A stretch of 8,558 bases of DNA from Oscillospiraceae bacterium. GTDB taxonomy: Bacteria; Bacillota; Clostridia; Christensenellales; Aristaeellaceae. The translations under genes and the position numbers were made by a program. Under the pieces are notes generated by a model, which did not search any database, was not told the origin of the DNA, and worked only from the letters and a program-made list of their open reading frames with translations. This document shows positions 5,721 through 8,558 of this stretch, in pieces; the stretch's first letter is position 1, and each line of letters begins with the position of its first letter. The DNA lies in NCBI GenBank assembly GCA_031282605.1, contig JAITDK010000302.1, positions 1 through 8,558 on the forward strand, read 5' to 3'.

Positions 5721-6131
5721 CTATGCCTTAACGACCTTGAATTCATTCATCGAGCTGCCTTTACCATTGATCAGCGACCCCAGCTTTTCCCTACAGTCCG
5801 CCTTGCCGCTGGCCGCGACCATCGTGACCGATATGGCTTTGCCGGATGGCAGTGTGTCGATGAACGCGCGGATCGGCGGCGGTGGATTACCGGCCCACAC
5901 CGGGGACATAAGTATGATTTGATCATACTCGTCCCACGCGATGGACGTCGGTTTTATCGCCCACGATTTCTCTCGCATCACATCAAGGATGCCGCTGGTG
6001 TACGCCTTGAGCCTAGCCGGGCGGTTCTCTTCGACAATCTCATGGATATCGGCGGATTCCTTCGCGGCCAACTCGGTCGCCAGCTTCTTCGTGTGTCCGG
6101 AGTAGGAGTAATACGTGATGATGGTTTTCAT
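5721..6131 (-). CDS. Small flavodoxin-family protein
   Basis: A 136-residue single-domain flavodoxin-like protein that should bind FMN and shuttle electrons or reduce quinone-like substrates in the cytoplasm. The phosphate-binding loop is SYSGHTKKLA (9-18), after the first beta strand (MKTIITYY). A second FMN-contact segment is MSPVWAGNPPPPIRAFID (75-92), with the W79 indole likely near the isoalloxazine ring. VTMVAASGKAD (102-112) forms the third loop. The length is close to short flavodoxins. The start at 6131 is set by AAGGAG about 7 bases upstream; 11 further upstream codons have no such site. It is transcribed alone: a promoter and the rplA terminator lie upstream, and a hairpin lies downstream. 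The redox partner cannot be named from this window. Confidence 0.9.
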   Translation of the reverse strand: MKTIITYYSYSGHTKKLATELAAKESADIHEIVEENRPARLKAYTSGILDVMREKSWAIKPTSIAWDEYDQIILMSPVWAGNPPPPIRAFIDTLPSGKAISVTMVAASGKADCREKLGSLINGKGSSMNEFKVVKA

Positions 6132-6176
6132 GATGCTCTCCTTCCAATAAACGGCAATGAACATCCAATATGACCC

Positions 6177-6205
6177 ATTATCTCATCAAGCGTTAGTAAA
6201 TGCAA
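6177..6205 (-). promoter_or_regulatory. Sigma-A promoter of the flavodoxin gene
   Basis: Minus strand: TTGCAT (6205-6200), 17 bases, then GATAAT (6182-6177). These match the consensus at four of six and five of six positions with ideal spacing. It sits between the rplA terminator and the flavodoxin ATG, giving a leader of about 40 bases. Confidence 0.6.
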
Positions 6206-6210
6206 CACAA

Positions 6211-6239
6211 ACAACCCCGCCTACAACAGGCGGGGTTGT
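6211..6239 (-). terminator. Terminator closing the rpmG-secE-nusG-rplK-rplA operon
   Basis: ACAACCCCGCC (6211-6221) pairs perfectly with GGCGGGGTTGT (6229-6239) around a 7-base loop. On the minus strand it starts 12 bases after the rplA stop and is followed by TTGTGTTGCATTT. A strong GC stem with a T-rich tail directly after rplA means the operon ends here instead of running into rplJ-rplL. Confidence 0.8.
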
Positions 6240-6250
6240 GTTTATCTTGA

Positions 6251-6937
6251 TTAGAATTTCAGCGGATTGACCTTGACGCCGGGGCCCATCGTGGCCGACA
6301 GCACGATCGACCGCAGGTACGTACCCTTGGCGGCTGATGGCTTCGCCTTTACGACGGCGTCCATAAGCGCGCTGAGATTCTCGGCGAGCTTTTCATTTTC
6401 AAAGGACGCCTTGCCGATCGGGCAGTGAATGATGGACGTCTTATCGACGCGGTATTCGACCTTACCGGCCTTGATGTCAGCGATCGCGCGCGCGATGTCC
6501 TGCGTGACCGTGCCGGACTTCGGGTTGGGCATCAATCCCTTCGGCCCTAAGATACGACCCAAGCGTCCCACGACGCCCATCATATCCGGAGTCGCGACGC
6601 AGGCGTCAAACCCGAACCAGTTACCCTGTATCTTGGCGACCATATCCTCCGCGCCCACGAAGTCCGCTCCTGCGGCCTCGGCTTCCTTGGCCTTATCGCC
6701 CTTTGCGAATACCAGCACGCGAACGATCTTGCCCGTCCCGTTGGGGAGCACGACCGCGCCGCGAACCTGCTGATCCGCGTGTCTCGGGTCGACGCCCAGC
6801 CGTATGGATATCTCTATGGTCTCGTCGAACTTCGCCTTTGCGGTCTTCTTGGCCAGGGCGATAGCGTCAGCCGGATCGTATGCGGTGAGCCGATCGATCA
6901 GCTTGCGGCTGTCCTGATATTTCTTGCCGTGAATCAT
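6251..6937 (-). CDS. rplA: Large ribosomal subunit protein L1
   Basis: L1 binds 23S rRNA at the mobile L1 stalk, which helps deacylated tRNA leave the E site. In several bacteria it also represses its own operon. At 228 residues it has the usual length. Family signatures are present: [21 protein letters not shown] (127-147), the [11 protein letters not shown] segment after it, and the C-terminal [19 protein letters not shown]. The start at 6937 has GGAGGG 8 bases upstream, and this site begins on the last base of the rplK TAA, with 14 bases between the two genes. It is the last gene of the operon, followed at once by a terminator. Confidence 0.97.
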   Translation of the reverse strand: MIHGKKYQDSRKLIDRLTAYDPADAIALAKKTAKAKFDETIEISIRLGVDPRHADQQVRGAVVLPNGTGKIVRVLVFAKGDKAKEAEAAGADFVGAEDMVAKIQGNWFGFDACVATPDMMGVVGRLGRILGPKGLMPNPKSGTVTQDIARAIADIKAGKVEYRVDKTSIIHCPIGKASFENEKLAENLSALMDAVVKAKPSAAKGTYLRSIVLSATMGPGVKVNPLKF

Positions 6938-6951
6938 CGTCTCATCCCTCC

Positions 6952-7377
6952 TTACGCCTCGGCGGTGATGCCCATTGAGCGGGCGGTTCCGGCTATCATG
7001 CTTATCGCGGCTTCGATGCTGGCCGCGTTCAGGTCGGGCATCTTCAGTTCCGCGATCTCGCGCATCTGCGCCTGGGTGATCTTGGCGACCTTATCCTTGT
7101 TGGGACGGGCCGATCCGTGCTCAATGTTAAGCGCTTTCTTTATCAAAACGGGCGCGGGCGGCGTCTTCAGGATGAACGTGAACGAACGATCCGAAAAGAC
7201 CGTGATGATGGCCGGGATGATCATACCCGCCTGCTTGGCCGTGCGCTCGTTGAACTCTTTGCAGAATCCGGGGATATTGATGCCCGTCGGGCCTAACGCC
7301 GAGCCGACGGGCGGCGCGGGCGTGGCTTTGCCGGCGTTGAGCTGCAACTTAACGACGGCGGTGATTTTCTTCGCCAT
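6952..7377 (-). CDS. rplK: Large ribosomal subunit protein L11
   Basis: L11 forms the base of the GTPase-associated centre with 23S helices 43-44, contacting EF-G and the stringent factor RelA. The 141-residue length is standard. N-terminal signature: [34 protein letters not shown] (11-44), containing the proline-rich helix bound by thiostrepton-type antibiotics in other species. The C-terminal rRNA-binding domain contains [12 protein letters not shown] (71-82), and the protein ends GTARSMGI before TAEA. The start at 7377 has AGGAGG 7 bases upstream. It lies 136 bases downstream of nusG and 14 bases before rplA. The region before it carries a stem that could be a regulatory site. Confidence 0.97.
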   Translation of the reverse strand: MAKKITAVVKLQLNAGKATPAPPVGSALGPTGINIPGFCKEFNERTAKQAGMIIPAIITVFSDRSFTFILKTPPAPVLIKKALNIEHGSARPNKDKVAKITQAQMREIAELKMPDLNAASIEAAISMIAGTARSMGITAEA

Positions 7378-7406
7378 AGTAACTCCTCCTAAACGTGGTT
7401 ATAACA

Positions 7407-7431
7407 GGGCGGCTGATTGATTTGCCGTCCC
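7407..7431 (-). promoter_or_regulatory. Bulged stem-loop in the rplK leader, possible L1 control site
   Basis: On the minus strand GGGACGGC pairs with GCCGCCC: seven base pairs with one bulged A and a 10-base loop, ending about 15 bases before the rplK ribosome binding site. L1 is known to repress rplK-rplA translation in some bacteria by binding a leader structure that mimics its rRNA site. Whether this stem has that motif cannot be decided by eye. A second stem, GCCGCG/CGCGGC, lies further upstream (about 7443-7463). Confidence 0.3.
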
Positions 7432-7513
7432 TCCCACCTTGCCGCGAATCCAAACCGCGGCTTTACCGCCGATTAAAACGACCAAAACCGCATCCTGAAC
7501 CGCACACCGGGGA

Positions 7514-8056
7514 TCAGACGCGCTCGATCTGGTCATACTCCAGTTCGATAGGCGTGTCGCGACCGAACATGGAAACCTTGACGCGAACCTTCATGCGCAC
7601 TTCGTCAATCGCCTCGACCAGGCCTGTGAAATTCTCCAGCGGTCCGGAGAGTATGCGCACATTCTCGCCCACGGCGGCATCGACCATTATGCTGGACAGA
7701 TGCCCGCCGCCGAGCATATTCGCGACCTCGTCGTCGGTTAGCGGAATGGGTTTCGATCCAGGGCCTACGAACCCGGTTACGCCCCGCGTGTTGCGCACGA
7801 TATACCAGCTCTCGTCGGTCATGATCATATGCACCAGCACATAACCGGGGTAGAGTTTATGCGACACCATGCGCCGTTTGCCGTTCTTGATCTCCTCAAT
7901 CTCTTCGACAGGGACGATGACCTCGTGAACCAAATCTTGCAGACCGTTGTTCTCAACGGTCTTCTCAAGGTTCACCTTCACCTTGTTCTCGTATCCGGAG
8001 TAGGTATGGACGACATACCACTCCAGCATCCGTGTATCCGTAGCTATCTCGGCCAT
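7514..8056 (-). CDS. nusG: Transcription elongation / antitermination factor NusG
   Basis: NusG binds the clamp of RNA polymerase and controls pausing, processivity and coupling to translation. It has 180 residues. The NGN domain begins EWYVVHTYSGYENKVKVNLEK (12-32) and includes RRMVSHKLYPGYVLVHM (61-77), WYIVRNTRGVTGFVG (84-98) and PIPLTDDEV (103-111). The C-terminal KOW domain includes VGENVRILSGPLENFTGLVEAID (129-151). The first Met (8056) lies one base after the secE stop with only a weak GGGTG upstream, so translation is probably coupled to secE. An internal Met10 is a less likely start. A 136-base gap separates it from rplK. Confidence 0.97.
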   Translation of the reverse strand: MAEIATDTRMLEWYVVHTYSGYENKVKVNLEKTVENNGLQDLVHEVIVPVEEIEEIKNGKRRMVSHKLYPGYVLVHMIMTDESWYIVRNTRGVTGFVGPGSKPIPLTDDEVANMLGGGHLSSIMVDAAVGENVRILSGPLENFTGLVEAIDEVRMKVRVKVSMFGRDTPIELEYDQIERV

Positions 8057-8057
8057 A

Positions 8058-8393
8058 CTACACCCGGATGATCATCTTGACCAGCGCGGACGCGCCCAGA
8101 TCCAGCACGCCGACCACGATCGCCAGCAGCACCATGAACACGATGACCACGAGCGAATAGTTGATCAAGGCCTGTTTGGTCGGCCACGTGACCTTCTTCA
8201 ACTCGGCGACCGTGTTGAGCACGGACTTCTTAATCCGCTTGGGTATGGCGGCCAGACCATTCGCAAAGCGTTGCCAGCCGTTCGGCTTGGCCTTCGCGCC
8301 GGCGGACTTTTTGTCGTGCGCGGCCTTGGCGGGCGCGCCTTTGGCGGTCAAGCCCTTGTTGTCTTTTCCATTCGTGCCGTTATCCTGGGACAT
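8058..8393 (-). CDS. secE: Preprotein translocase subunit SecE
   Basis: SecE clamps SecY in the SecYEG protein-export channel of the cytoplasmic membrane. At 111 residues it is the short single-span type with an extended N-terminus: residues 1-38 are hydrophilic and rich in Lys, Ala and Gly, with no recognisable domain. The conserved amphipathic element is VAELKKVTWPTKQ (62-74), followed by the single membrane helix, about 79-100 (YSLVVIVFMVLLAIVVGVL). The start at 8393 has GGAGG 7 bases upstream. It is 45 bases downstream of rpmG and one base from nusG. Confidence 0.95.
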   Translation of the reverse strand: MSQDNGTNGKDNKGLTAKGAPAKAAHDKKSAGAKAKPNGWQRFANGLAAIPKRIKKSVLNTVAELKKVTWPTKQALINYSLVVIVFMVLLAIVVGVLDLGASALVKMIIRV

Positions 8394-8438
8394 GGTCTTG
8401 CCTCCGTTTTCATATCATAGCGGGTAGTGGCGCAATAC

Positions 8439-8558
8439 CTAGCGAGTCTCGCGATGCTCGGTATGCTTCTTGCAGAAGCGGCAGTATTTCTTCAGCGTGA
8501 TGCGATCCGGGTCGTTCTTCTTATTCTTCATTGTGGCATAATTACGCTGCTTGCATTC
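8439..8558 (-). CDS. rpmG: Large ribosomal subunit protein L33, N-terminus missing
   Basis: Only the last 39 residues are in the window; the gene runs off the right edge. The visible part, from ECKQRNYAT through [29 protein letters not shown], is the conserved L33 sequence. It keeps Cys residues of both zinc-ribbon pairs (EC at the edge and CRFC), so this is the zinc-binding C+ form. About 10 N-terminal residues are expected beyond the edge. No tRNA-Trp gene lies between it and secE. Confidence 0.93.
   Translation of the reverse strand, partial: ECKQRNYATMKNKKNDPDRITLKKYCRFCKKHTEHRETR

Noticed and set aside
6779..7420. Plus-strand 213-codon open frame
   Set aside because: Antisense to rplA and rplK; no ribosome binding site and no recognisable family.

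Overview
The window comes from the chromosome of an endospore-forming member of the Bacillota. It is probably one of the moderately GC-rich Clostridia. The main evidence is a spoIIGA-sigE pair, the protease and sigma factor of early mother-cell sporulation. The L33-SecE-NusG-L11-L1 gene order and the strong AGGAGG-type ribosome binding sites fit the same group. No phage, transposase, CRISPR, tRNA or rRNA gene is visible.

Layout. (1) 37-1230, minus: a cytoplasmic serine hydrolase of the class C beta-lactamase/esterase fold. (2) 1231-1717: about 490 bases without a protein gene. It holds two perfect 13-bp hairpins with the same outer sequence, a near-consensus promoter on the plus strand just after the first hairpin, and a highly structured segment between them. 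It is a candidate small-RNA locus. (3) 1718-3351, minus: sigE and spoIIGA, overlapping by 4 bases. (4) 3352-3684: a divergent control region with one exact Spo0A box facing spoIIGA and a sigma-E-like promoter facing the other way. (5) 3685-5118, plus: a 477-residue, mostly disordered protein with acidic repeats of about 11 residues, followed by a terminator. (6) 5172-5591, plus: a 139-residue cysteine-rich protein of unknown function. (7) 5721-6131, minus: a small flavodoxin with its own promoter and terminator. (8) 6251-8558, minus: rplA, rplK, nusG, secE and the 3' part of rpmG, ending at a terminator directly after rplA.

How the parts may work together. SpoIIGA is the membrane aspartic protease that activates pro-sigma-E. 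Here the predicted pro-sequence of SigE is about 66 residues, against 27 in Bacillus subtilis. The divergent repeat protein starts just downstream of a sequence resembling a sigma-E promoter, so it may be a mother-cell sporulation protein controlled by the sigma factor encoded next to it. That link is inferred from sequence only. The ribosomal/secretion/antitermination block is ordinary housekeeping, except that rplJ-rplL do not follow rplA.
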